Shown in pieces: positions 38,010 through 47,723 of a stretch of DNA of 64,000 bases. Under the pieces are notes generated by a model. The model did no database searches. It saw only the letters and a program-made list of their open reading frames with translations, and had not been told where the DNA came from. The DNA is from Pelobates cultripes (lineage: Eukaryota; Chordata; Amphibia; Anura; Pelobatidae). The stretch is from positions 255,863,393 to 255,927,392 of the forward strand of contig OW240912.1 of assembly GCA_933207985.1 (NCBI GenBank), written 5' to 3'. The first letter of the stretch is position 1. Each line of letters opens with the position of its first letter. The position numbers were made by a program, and so were the translations under genes.

Positions 38010-39372
38010 TGATGAGGAAACTGTATAAAGCAAAACTGAACTCAGCGATGTCCATTGGCAGAAACATCATAGGGTTGACTTCAGTTTACAATTGAGAATA
38101 TCCATTGTCCGATAAGTAACGTCATCACGAAAATTCACTGAGGTCAACTCAGCCCTCTACAAGCAAAGCACTGGAGAAGATGGATGACATTTTAAAAAAA
38201 GACACTCCAGGCTAGAAGTATTCACCATATTTTCAACGCATTACACCAAAAAGCCCAAATGCTGACGTCAGAGGCAATCACTGCAGTTACAAGCAACTGC
38301 GACACATGGACCGGGGGACCTCCTTACATCATAATCAATTAATGCATGTTGTATGGTATTTGGAGTGCCCCTCTAACATCTAGTTTACAAGTAAATGCAG
38401 ATGCTTAGGATTTCCCTAGTTAAGGATAATCCAGTCGTGGACCTGAGCGGGGATTGCAATGTATCCTTACAATGTATACTACAAATAAGATTATTTTAAC
38501 AGTTGAATGTATACATAGTTATAGTATATGTATAATGACAACATGTATTTGTGGATTTCAGTTGTCATTTAGTTACGTTATATACTGCCGCAAGCCCTGT
38601 ATGTTCTATAGACATATTTTGTGATAATTCCGGGGAGCAATACTAACACTAGCAGTTATTTCATATCTAAATTGAAATTCATATCTACCCCAATGCATAC
38701 CAATGAGTGGAATATGCCAGTATTATATCACTATAGGCAGAGAAAAAACAAACCTTAAGACCTTTTTACAAAGTCAGTAGTCAGCTCACTAGATATCCCT
38801 GTTTAGTGAGTAAATCTCCATGCAAGTATTTTCCTCCCCTAAGTCTATCTCACGCTTCCAGACTTTTATGACACCATGTTGCCTGCATTGTGCTTGGTAA
38901 TCATGATTCAAACACCTGACTTAGGTTAGTAGCAGCTTTGCAATTCCTGACCACTGTCTGTCACTGCATGAAGTGCTGTTTGGGAGATTTCTGTTCTGTG
39001 TTCCTGCAGAACATGATTTAGTTTTCAATGTAATGCTATAAGTGTACCAGGCTTACGACAGAATGGTATGGGAGGGAGGGGGCAGGGAGATATTGATGTT
39101 GAGCTACATATATAATAGCTCCTGATTTTTTTTTACCATTCGAAGGTAGTTAACATCAAATAATTTCCAGAGACATGTGCCCACTACACATTGTCATTAA
39201 TCCAGGTTATAGTCCATATGTAACCAGCAATGCATCACATTATGCTGTAATAATAACATATGCTCTTCATATAGTTGTTGTAGAATTATAGAATTCTTGA
39301 AATTATCTAAGCTAATGCTTTGGCAGGAAGAAATGTGCTGAATAATAAAATGTGTATTTACTAAAAGAACCT
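38010..39372. other. AT-rich intergenic DNA
   Basis: No gene or clear repeat recognised. Confidence 0.5.
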
Positions 39373-39732
39373 TGAAGCTGACAATACTAACTACTCAAAA
39401 TGGCTGCCAAAGCACCCCTCCCATCAAGTGAACACCTCGTGGTAACAAGATGGCGCCTACATCTTGTGTCCACTCCCGTGTCAAGGATGACATCACCTCC
39501 GGATGGGAGGGCATCTAACTAACCACTTAACACCTGGACCAATCAATAGTGTCTATTTGCTGTTATCTTGAATTCTTCAGTGATGTAAAAATGCCTTTAT
39601 AAGGGTCTGCACACCCACTATCTGTTAGAAGCCATTAAACTTCTCCGAAGTTCTTTCATTAACCTGAACTCTGTGTCTCAGTGTGAATTTACTTCTGCGT
39701 GCACGCAACTTTATTATCTTTAATTTGGACAG
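39373..39732 (+). mobile_element. possible solo LTR of an endogenous retrovirus or LTR element
   Basis: A TATA-like tttataaggg at about 39,597-39,606 is followed some 25-30 bases later by a possible start. An ATTAAA signal lies near 39,628, and then an R/U5-like stretch (tctgtgtctcagtgtgaat). The order promoter, short R, poly(A) signal fits an LTR. No primer-binding site, internal region or second LTR is adjacent, so it would be a solo LTR. The ends (TG near 39,373, CA near 39,732) and a target duplication are uncertain. Confidence 0.4.
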
Positions 39733-40966
39733 GAACAGATAGTCATTCAAACTTATTGGTTTGCAGAAAATAATCTACTACATAGTTAATGTGGGGTTGC
39801 ATAACTAAAGTGGACTCATTCACTGTTGCAAGATATAAAATCAATATATGGAAAAAAAATCCACTCTCTATGAAGAATTCTAAATTGTGATTTAATGTGC
39901 TTTTATGTGAAGATTGATCCGGTGACATGTGTCTTTGGTTTGGATTTATGGAGAATCAAAGTCTTTGGGTGTTTGACATAGTCACTGAGTCATTAAAGGC
40001 ATATATACCTGTAGCTAGGTAAGGCAAAATTAGCAATGCCACTACCACACCATCATGCATCCATTTGAGCACTGAGCAATAACATCTATGCCAATTTGCT
40101 AAACTGGTGTATAATGAGAATTGTGCAAAGATTAAAAAATATTTTTATATCCCTGAAGTTGTACTAATAAATCAGGATGAATCTCACCCACCCAACTCCG
40201 AGTACAACACATAGTCTATGTTCAAATAATTAAATAATATGAACATAGAAGTTCGATCGTGCAGCTGACTCAATGCAATATATAATCAGAATATCTTATA
40301 TAATTACATAATATGAGTAAATAAAAATGTGTATATAGCTTGAAGAATTACTCCAACTATTCTTGGTCCACAGTTAAATTTACTTTATAATGACCTAGTG
40401 GGCATTGCTAACTAACCCACCCCCTTTATACAGCAGTAAATAATAATATCTAAAAGCAAAAGTGGTGATGGTGGATGGAGTAATTCTTTAAATGTATGTA
40501 AACAAGCTACAATATTGCATTTGAAGTCAGCTGTAATAGAGTAGCAGTGTAGACTGAGAACTTTACCCTCTACCATTGTTATGCAAGTCTTCTACTTATA
40601 TAGCAGAGGATCTTATGCCTGTACGCAAATGCTGGATACATTACAGCAGATTTAGCAACACTGACATGTGAGAAGTTCTGTGTTTTCTAATATAGTAAAT
40701 ATGGTAAGCTTAAAGGGGAACTGTCACTTCCCTAGACTTTTAATATTATGTTTACATATCCCTAAATTCAACAAATTTGTGTGAACAATAGAATTAAATG
40801 TAGAAACCCACACCTCTTTAACCTGCAAGGTGGCTCCTCCATTCTAGATCCTGTTCATTAAGATCTGTCTTTGAGCCTGGCAGTCAGCATAGAGGGAGCA
40901 TAAAGAGAAGGGGACATATGAAACAGTGGGGAAGATTTAACAATGTGATACAAATAGTGTCATATA
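39733..40966. other. AT-rich intergenic DNA
   Basis: A MITE-like start (cTTAAaggggaactgtcac) lies at about 40,710, without a matching right end. No gene recognised. Confidence 0.45.
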
Positions 40967-41060
40967 CAGCTAGGTCCAGAAATATTTGGACACTGACACA
41001 GTTTTCATAGTCTTGGCTCTGTACGCCACCACAATGGATTTGAAATGAAACAACTAAGAT

Positions 41061-41074
41061 GCAATTGAATACTA
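41061..41074. repeat. target-site duplication, left
   Basis: gcaattgaatacta, identical to 49,142-49,155. The last bases may belong to the element end (actata against actaga), so the true duplication is 12-14 bases. Confidence 0.85.
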
Positions 41075-42639
41075 TAACAATATACAAACAAAATGACAAA
41101 TTAAAAAGCAATAATACTTAGCTTATAAAGATGTGTAACAGCCTCCCTAGGTCGCTACCCAAACGAGCAACCTGTATCATGCATAATATAAACCAAAAAA
41201 GGAGATTCGGGATATAGCTGTGTAAATCTACAGAAGGAATATAAAACAAAACATAGTGTGATATTGTTAAAGATACAATATTATATGCGCAACAATCTTT
41301 TGCACTCACAAGATGTAGATGATAAAAGCGCTCTTAGGGTGCCTCCCCTAGAATGATGGGGGGTTAGCTGATATTGCTTGTCACCTCTGGATCCTTGTTC
41401 CACCAAAAAGACATCCACAGGTCAGGGTTCAGCAATAAAAAATTAGTTTATTTAAATAAAAGGTGTAGTCACCATATTGAGCATAGGATATAAATAGCGT
41501 AAAATAGTCCTACGCGTTTCGTTCTATAAGAACTTCCTCAGGGACCACAGTTAAAAACAATCAGCATGTATCAATATACAATACATAAATAAACATATCC
41601 TATACAAACCCCCCCTCCCTGTGTCCTTAAATAGGGCTAATCCCTAGAGTCCATTGGTGGATTCAGTGGGAGTGTAAATCCTTCCTGTTCCTGGTTGGAG
41701 GGACAATTTCACTGGGACAGCTGTTATCCATTCTTTAATTTTATAATTCGCGCTTTTTTTCGGCAAATACCGCGGGTAATCCCATTTCGCCGAAACCGGA
41801 AGTGACGTCACAATTACTTCCGCGTTCCACATGCGTTCCACACACGGCGTCCCCATAGCAACCAAACGTGATCGAGTTGTTTAAAGATCACCTGGAACTA
41901 AGGGAGAATAAACCCCCACTCTGCTAATGAAAAGATCATTAGGCATGTACATTTGCAATTGACCATTATTCACAACTAATGTATATAGAGCATCATCCTC
42001 CTATTGTGATATTGTTAAATAATAATAATAATATAAATAATAATAACATTAATCCTTATATTTATCCAATTATAATATTACCTCAAAATATTATAAGTCA
42101 AAAGACTTATTATAAAGTGCTTAGGTGCCTCATATAAATCAAAAAAATGATTATAATTTTTTTTTTTTTTTTTTTTCATATACAACTTTATATAATTAGT
42201 GAAAGGAGGACATCACAGTTAATCGATCACTATCATCAGTTGATCTTTAGTATATCACATCTCATTAATGTTTCTTATGAGGAAAAAACTTTCAAAACTT
42301 GTTTAATATCTTTGTGCAATTCTTTTAAATACAAAAAAGATTGTGAATTATGACTTAAAAAATTAGTGTGCAATCCCACATTTGGGATGATGCTGATTCT
42401 ATATATCATCCTGGTGAGTTTATTTTCAATATTCAAACAGTCAATTGCTATATCTCCATTGTATCTTTATGATTTAGATCATACAAGACCATAAATCCTA
42501 ACATAAAATGAAAAATTATATAAACATAATAACTCAAAATAATCATATATATAAATCCTCTATCTAAATAAAGGTAAACTTACAACTGTAGAAAGAAGCC
42601 CCAAATTGGGGACAAACACACATATCTATTGTATTCCAT
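41071..42639 (-). repeat. 3' pseudo-LTR of the Penelope-like element
   Basis: About 1,569 bases. It is repeated at 46,149-47,715 with an offset of 5,078-5,079 and inverted at 47,724-49,141. Contains a hammerhead, a conserved gtgacgtcacaatt-type GC-richer island near 41,780-41,840, AT-rich tandem aataat at 42,018-42,050 and a T tract near 42,157-42,177. The 63-, 73- and 68-residue frames repeated in all copies show no domain and no evidence of coding. Confidence 0.92.
41507..41545 (-). ncRNA. minimal hammerhead ribozyme in 3' pseudo-LTR
   Basis: Minus strand: stem I GTCC / GGAC, core CTGAGGA, an extra A, stem II GTTC-TTATA-GAAC, GAAA, then a very short stem III within the palindrome ACGCGT, and the cleavage site TA. 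Scission is predicted between 41,511 and 41,510. Sense orientation relative to the ORFs. Penelope-like elements are known to carry minimal type I hammerheads with tiny stem III, thought to act as dimers. Activity is inferred. Confidence 0.85.
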
Positions 42640-42647
42640 TATAAAAC

Positions 42648-42653
42648 TTTATT
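42648..42653 (-). promoter_or_regulatory. AATAAA poly(A) signal after ORF2
   Basis: On the minus strand AATAAA lies 10 bases after the ORF2 stop codon and just before the 3' pseudo-LTR. It could end an mRNA that lacks the 3' pseudo-LTR. Further signals exist inside the pseudo-LTR, so its use is uncertain. Confidence 0.5.
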
Positions 42654-42662
42654 AAGGCCAAG

Positions 42663-45035
42663 TCAATCCAAAAAACACATTAAGTCAATATCTATATTTA
42701 GACCCTTTGGAGTAAGGGTCTGTAGCTTATATATCCAGAAAGTCTCCCTTTGGGCTAGTCTTTGTACTCTATTGCCCCCACGCCAAAAAGGGGAAACTCG
42801 TTCTATTCCCCAACATTTAAAATCCTTAAATGAAAATAAGGGACAAGATATACAATGAGCTGGGACTGAATGTGTCGTCAGTCCCTTTCTAATATTGTTA
42901 AGATGTTCCAATAGGCGGACCTTCAGAATCCTCTTAGTTCGTCCCACATATTGCATGCCACACGGACACTGCAGCAAATATACTACAAAGTCCGTGTGGC
43001 AATTGATACTATCCCTAAGTGTGAAGATCTCCCCCGTAGTAGAGCTAAAAAAAGTATGTGTATTTTTTATGGACACCGTGGTACAGACTTTACAAGAACC
43101 ACAGCCTCGAAATGAGCCTGATCGAACAGACATAGAGACAGATGGTGGCTTGATGGCATAACTTGGTGCCAACATATCCTTCAAATTTTTATTCCTTTTA
43201 TAAATCACTACGGGATTGTCCGTTAAATGTGCCCCCAGAACAGGGTCTTGTAACAAAATAGGCCAAGAATTTTGAAGACTCCTCTTAATTCTATTATAAT
43301 CAATATTGTAATGAGTGATAAATGCTGAACGAAAATTATCTCTAGTTTGCGGAATAGATGGTCTATTTTCCAAAAACGTCTTTCTTTCTATATCACCAAT
43401 ACGGCAGATCTCTTTCTCTAATCTTTTACCATTGTATCCCCTATCTATGAGTTTCCTCTTTATATGAGATGATTGGGCAAAGAAATCTTGTTTGTCTGAG
43501 CAATTCCGCCTAAGTCGGGTGAACTGGCTCCTAGCTATACCCTTAAGCCAAGGTTCATAATGCCCACTCTTACGGTGAACGAACCCATTTCCATCAGTAG
43601 GTTTAAAAAAACATTTACTCCTTATCTGTCCCGAATCGTGCGACAAACAAAGGTCAAGAAAATTGATCTCATTTTTATTCCAAATGGGGGTAAAAACCAG
43701 ATTATATTCGTTATTATTCAGGAAATTGACATAATCATCAAATAAGACAGAAGACCCCTTCCAAATGATAATAACATCATCGATATAACGCCGCCATAGG
43801 ACCAAGTTCGCCCTCCAGCCATGTCCAGACCAAACAAACAACTCCTCCCATCTTCTCATATAAGTGTTGGCATAGCTGGGGGCGAACTTGGTTCCCATGG
43901 CGGTCCCCGTTATTTGTAGAAAAAAATCACCATTAAAGAAAAAATAATTGTGATATAGAATAAATTGAACGGAAGAAAAAATAAACTCTCTAATATCCAT
44001 TGGTAACTCCAAATCCTGCTTCATAAAATAGTCAACTGCCTCCAGACCCAAATTATGGCTAATCACCGAGTACAGAGAGGTCACATCAAGGGTGGCCCAA
44101 CTGTACTCTGGATCCCATTCAATATTCTCAACTTCTTGGAGAAAAGACTTTGTATCCTTTACATATGAAGGTGCCCCTTGGGCATATTTCTGTAATCGAG
44201 AGTCAACGTAGGCCGACAAATTAGCTGTCAGTGAATTAATACCACTAATTATAGGTCGCCCAGGAGGGTTAGGGAGACGTTTGTGTGTCTTTGGAAGAAA
44301 ATAAAAGATAGGGATAATTGGAGTTTTTTGGTATAAAAAATCATAATTTTTTTGTGAAATGGTACCTCTCTCCTTAGCTCTATTCAAAATTGTTTGGAGT
44401 TCTACATTAAACCGGCTCGTTGGGTCACATTTAAGTACACTATAAGTGTCTTTATCCCCCAAAATATGTGCTGCTTCCTGGAGATAATATGTGGTAGTCA
44501 TTAACACTATCCCCCCCCCTTTATCTGCTTCCCTAATAATTACATCATCTCTTTCTATCAGTCGTTTAAGTGTGTTTTCTTCCTTTTTGTTTAAATTTGG
44601 AAAGCAGTTCTTTTTATTCCTATTAGTGCCCTTCATCATATTTTGGAATTGTTGGTCTACCAAATGTTCGAAGGTTTCTAAAAAAGGGCCCTTACTATGA
44701 GTAGGGAAAAAATGGGACTTGGGGCGGAATCTGTAATCAACATCAATGCCCTCACCACCAGTTTTAATCTCAGGAGGATGTAATAGAAAATGTCTTTTAA
44801 TAGTTAAAGAACGGATAAACTTTTTAAGATCAATATAGAGTTCGAAATTATTGGCCCTTCTATTTGGGGCAAATTTCAAACCCCTTGATAACAAATTAAT
44901 CTCCTCATCTGAAAGTGGAGTTGGAGTTAAATTAAAAATCCCCTTACTCAGTTCTTTCTCATTTATCAAACCCCCATTTAAAGAGGTTGTTCCTAATCCT
45001 CCGTCCGGATTCTCTTTACTGGGGAATCCTGGCAT
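42663..45035 (-). CDS. Penelope-like element ORF2, reverse transcriptase with GIY-YIG endonuclease
   Basis: 790 residues, uninterrupted. It copies the element RNA into DNA primed at the nicked target. RT landmarks: FLPKTHK (246-252) and GRPIISGINSLTANLS (259-274); catalytic motif A TLDVTSLYS with D317; motif B GTAMGTKFAPSYAN (377-390); motif C YIDD (417-420); then NEINFLDL (455-462). A linker carries CGSCKVC (645-651) and NCH (678-680), a zinc-finger-like cluster. The GIY-YIG nuclease follows: VVYLLQ (684-689), CPCGMQYVGRT (690-700), R707, E764 and GLN (778-780). All expected catalytic residues are present. The start methionine lies 43 bases before the ORF1 stop, in the -1 frame relative to ORF1, so expression may use reinitiation or frameshifting. 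A poly(A) signal follows the stop. Confidence 0.93.
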   Translation of the reverse strand: MPGFPSKENPDGGLGTTSLNGGLINEKELSKGIFNLTPTPLSDEEINLLSRGLKFAPNRRANNFELYIDLKKFIRSLTIKRHFLLHPPEIKTGGEGIDVDYRFRPKSHFFPTHSKGPFLETFEHLVDQQFQNMMKGTNRNKKNCFPNLNKKEENTLKRLIERDDVIIREADKGGGIVLMTTTYYLQEAAHILGDKDTYSVLKCDPTSRFNVELQTILNRAKERGTISQKNYDFLYQKTPIIPIFYFLPKTHKRLPNPPGRPIISGINSLTANLSAYVDSRLQKYAQGAPSYVKDTKSFLQEVENIEWDPEYSWATLDVTSLYSVISHNLGLEAVDYFMKQDLELPMDIREFIFSSVQFILYHNYFFFNGDFFLQITGTAMGTKFAPSYANTYMRRWEELFVWSGHGWRANLVLWRRYIDDVIIIWKGSSVLFDDYVNFLNNNEYNLVFTPIWNKNEINFLDLCLSHDSGQIRSKCFFKPTDGNGFVHRKSGHYEPWLKGIARSQFTRLRRNCSDKQDFFAQSSHIKRKLIDRGYNGKRLEKEICRIGDIERKTFLENRPSIPQTRDNFRSAFITHYNIDYNRIKRSLQNSWPILLQDPVLGAHLTDNPVVIYKRNKNLKDMLAPSYAIKPPSVSMSVRSGSFRGCGSCKVCTTVSIKNTHTFFSSTTGEIFTLRDSINCHTDFVVYLLQCPCGMQYVGRTKRILKVRLLEHLNNIRKGLTTHSVPAHCISCPLFSFKDFKCWGIERVSPFWRGGNRVQRLAQRETFWIYKLQTLTPKGLNIDIDLMCFLD

Positions 45036-46084
45036 AGGGTTGCAAAACGGTTGGGATGTTCCCAGGTCTCTGCCCTGGGCCGAAAATAGTTGGTGATAGT
45101 CTTTTCTTTGGGTCCTCTCGGTTTCCCCTGAAAATTTACAATGGGATCATTGTATTGAGATACAAACTTGTCTGAATTATCTCTGCCTCTAGATGTTGAT
45201 ATATGGGATCTATTCGCTTCCCTTCTCACAGGTGATACACTATTGTTTCTATTTCTAACTCTTTGTCCCTCAGATCTCCTTATTTCACCTCTCAAAGGTA
45301 ATGGGCCCTTGTAGTTCTTTGGGGATCTTCCATTTTGTGGTATCCTACGTGTATCTCTACCAAAACTATTACGTGTCTCCCATGGGCCTGGAGACCCAGG
45401 GAGATCTTCCCTACTGGGCATTTTGTATGTATCATTCACAGGGTATTGTCGGCCCCTAGAGTAAGAATTAGCCCTAACCTTCCCCCTTGGGGATCCAGGT
45501 GCAGCTCTCCTATAGGTGGAGGGACGTCTTTTTCTACGAGTCAATTTGTTTTTTGTGGCAAAAGTATTAAGTGATTTGTCTGCCTTATCTCTGCTATATT
45601 TTCTATTTTTAGTATCAGCAATTTTTTCATCCAATCTTTTTATATTATCATGTAAGGACTCTTCTCTCTCTTTGTATTCTTTACTATTTACATCAATAGT
45701 GGGGTTAGAATCCAAAGTAATTAATTCAGCCTCCAATTCATTCTGTATTTTTTTTGAGTATCTAATAATTAATTGGATCAACTGGAAAGAACAATTAGAG
45801 AGAATGGCATCCCACTCCTCTAAAAATAAATCATCCTCTAACCCAAAAGCAGGTGTTTTGTCAATTCTAAGTCCTCGTGGTATGAGGCCTTCCTTTAAAT
45901 AATTCTCTAAATACGCTACCTCCCACCATTTTTTAGTTTCGGCAGAGAGTAATTTTTCTTTTTTTCTAAATAGTTCATCCAACCCTTTAAATGGTTGAGG
46001 TTTATCCCACTCCTGGAACATAGCCTCAAATTTTCGTCTCCGATCAGATTGTAAGTCAGATAAAAAATTCATATTAGTGGCCAT
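44993..46084 (-). CDS. Penelope-like element ORF1, basic coiled-coil protein
   Basis: 363 residues, complete from ATG to stop. No family domain recognised. Residues about 105-165 are rich in K, E and L with a likely coiled coil (SKKIQNELEAELITLD, ESLHDNIKRLDEKIAD). Residues about 180-325 form a long basic, R/S/P/G-rich, probably disordered tract with RRKRR at 183-187 as a likely nuclear signal. Near the C-terminus EKTITNYFRPR (327-337) resembles a PCNA-interacting box. Inferred role: RNA binding and nuclear delivery of the retroelement particle, by analogy with ORF1 proteins of other non-LTR elements. It lies directly after the leader that follows the 5' pseudo-LTR, and its end overlaps the start of ORF2. 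There is no frameshift within it, so this copy looks functional. Confidence 0.8.
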   Translation of the reverse strand: MATNMNFLSDLQSDRRRKFEAMFQEWDKPQPFKGLDELFRKKEKLLSAETKKWWEVAYLENYLKEGLIPRGLRIDKTPAFGLEDDLFLEEWDAILSNCSFQLIQLIIRYSKKIQNELEAELITLDSNPTIDVNSKEYKEREESLHDNIKRLDEKIADTKNRKYSRDKADKSLNTFATKNKLTRRKRRPSTYRRAAPGSPRGKVRANSYSRGRQYPVNDTYKMPSREDLPGSPGPWETRNSFGRDTRRIPQNGRSPKNYKGPLPLRGEIRRSEGQRVRNRNNSVSPVRREANRSHISTSRGRDNSDKFVSQYNDPIVNFQGKPRGPKEKTITNYFRPRAETWEHPNRFATLCQDSPVKRIRTED

Positions 46085-46148
46085 ATTATTGGAACAATAG
46101 ATATGTGTGTTTGGAATAATGGGTTACAAACAATAGCTTGCAAATCTA

Positions 46149-47715
46149 ACTATAACAATATACAAACAAAATGACAAATTAAAAAGCAATAATACTTAGC
46201 TTATAAAGATGTGTAACAGCCTCCCTAGGTCGCTACCCAAACGAGCAACCTGTATCATGCATAATATAAACCAAAAAAGGAGATTCGGGATATAGCTGTG
46301 TAAATCTACAGAAGGAATATAAAACAGAACATAGTGTGATATTGTTAAAGATACAATATTATATGCGCAACAATCTTTTGCACTCACAAGATGTAGATGA
46401 TAAAAGCGCTCTTAGGGTGCCTCCCCTAGAATGATGGGGGGTTAGCTGATATTGCTTGTCACCTCTGGATCCTTGTTCCACCAAAAAGACATCCACAGGT
46501 CAGGGTTCAGCAATAAAAAATTAGTTTATTTAAATAAAAGGTGTAGTCACCATATTGAGCATAGGATATAAATAGCGTAAAATAGTCCTACGCGTTTCGT
46601 TCTATAAGAACTTCCTCAGGGACCACAGTTAAAAACAATCAGCATGTATCAATATACAATACATAAATAAACATATCCTATACAAACCCCCCCCTCCCTG
46701 TGTCCTTAAATAGGGCTAATCCCTAGAGTCCATTGGTGGATTCAGTGGGAGTGTAAATCCTTCCTGTTCCTGGTTGGAGGGACAATTTCACTGGGACAGC
46801 TGTTATCCATTCTTTAATTTTATAATTCGCGCTTTTTTTCGGCAAATACCGCGGGTAATCCCATTTCGCCGAAACCGGAAGTGACGTCACAATTACTTCC
46901 GCGTTCCACATGCGTTCCACACACGGCGTCCCCATAGCAACCAAACGTGATCGAGTTGTTTAAAGATCACCTGGAACTAAGGGAGAATAAACCCCCACTC
47001 TGCTAATGAAAAGATCATTAGGCATGTACATATGCAATTGACCATTATTCACAACTAATGTATATAGAGCATCATCCTCCTATTGTGATATTGTTAAATA
47101 ATAATAATAATATAAATAATAATAACATTAATCCTTATATTTATCCAGTTATAATATTACCTCAAAATATTATAAGTCAAAAGACTTATTATAAAGTGCT
47201 TAGGTGCCTCATATAAATCAAAAAAATGATTATAATTTTTTTTTTTTTTTTTCATATACAACTTTATATAATTAGTGAAAGGAGGACATCACAATTAATC
47301 GATCACTATCATCAGTTGATCTTTAGTATATCACATCTCATTAATGTTCCTTATGAGGAAAAAACTTTCAAAACTTGTTTAATATCTTTGTGCAATTCTT
47401 TTAAATACAAAAAAGATTGTGAATTATGACTTAAAAAATTAGTGTGCGATCCCACATTTGGGATGATGCTGATTCTATATATCATCCTGGTGAGTTTATT
47501 TTCAATATTCGAACAGTCAATTGCTATATCTCCATTGTATCTTTATGATTTAGATCATACAAGACCATAAATCCTAACATAAAATGAAAAATTATATAAA
47601 CATAATAACTCAAAATAATCATATATATAAATCCTCTATCTAAATAAAGGTAAACTTACAACTGTAGAAAGAAGCCCCAAATTGGGGACAAACACACATA
47701 TCTATTGTATTCCAT
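46149..47715 (-). repeat. 5' pseudo-LTR of the Penelope-like element
   Basis: Direct copy of 41,071-42,639. It lies upstream of ORF1 and so would contain the promoter; no promoter motif was identified with confidence. It carries a second hammerhead at 46,585-46,623. Confidence 0.92.
46585..46623 (-). ncRNA. minimal hammerhead ribozyme in 5' pseudo-LTR
   Basis: Identical to the copy at 41,507-41,545. Scission predicted between 46,589 and 46,588. It lies about 500 bases upstream of the ORF1 start codon in sense, so cleavage would define a 5' end of the element RNA. Confidence 0.85.
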
Positions 47716-47723
47716 GTGGAATA

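Noticed and set aside
41118..41309. A 63-residue frame found identically in both direct pseudo-LTRs as a small conserved protein
   Set aside because: Identity simply reflects the repeat; there is no domain, and the frame is interrupted by the truncation in the inverted copy.
45516..45902. A 128-residue plus-strand open frame
   Set aside because: Antisense shadow of ORF1 of the Penelope-like element.
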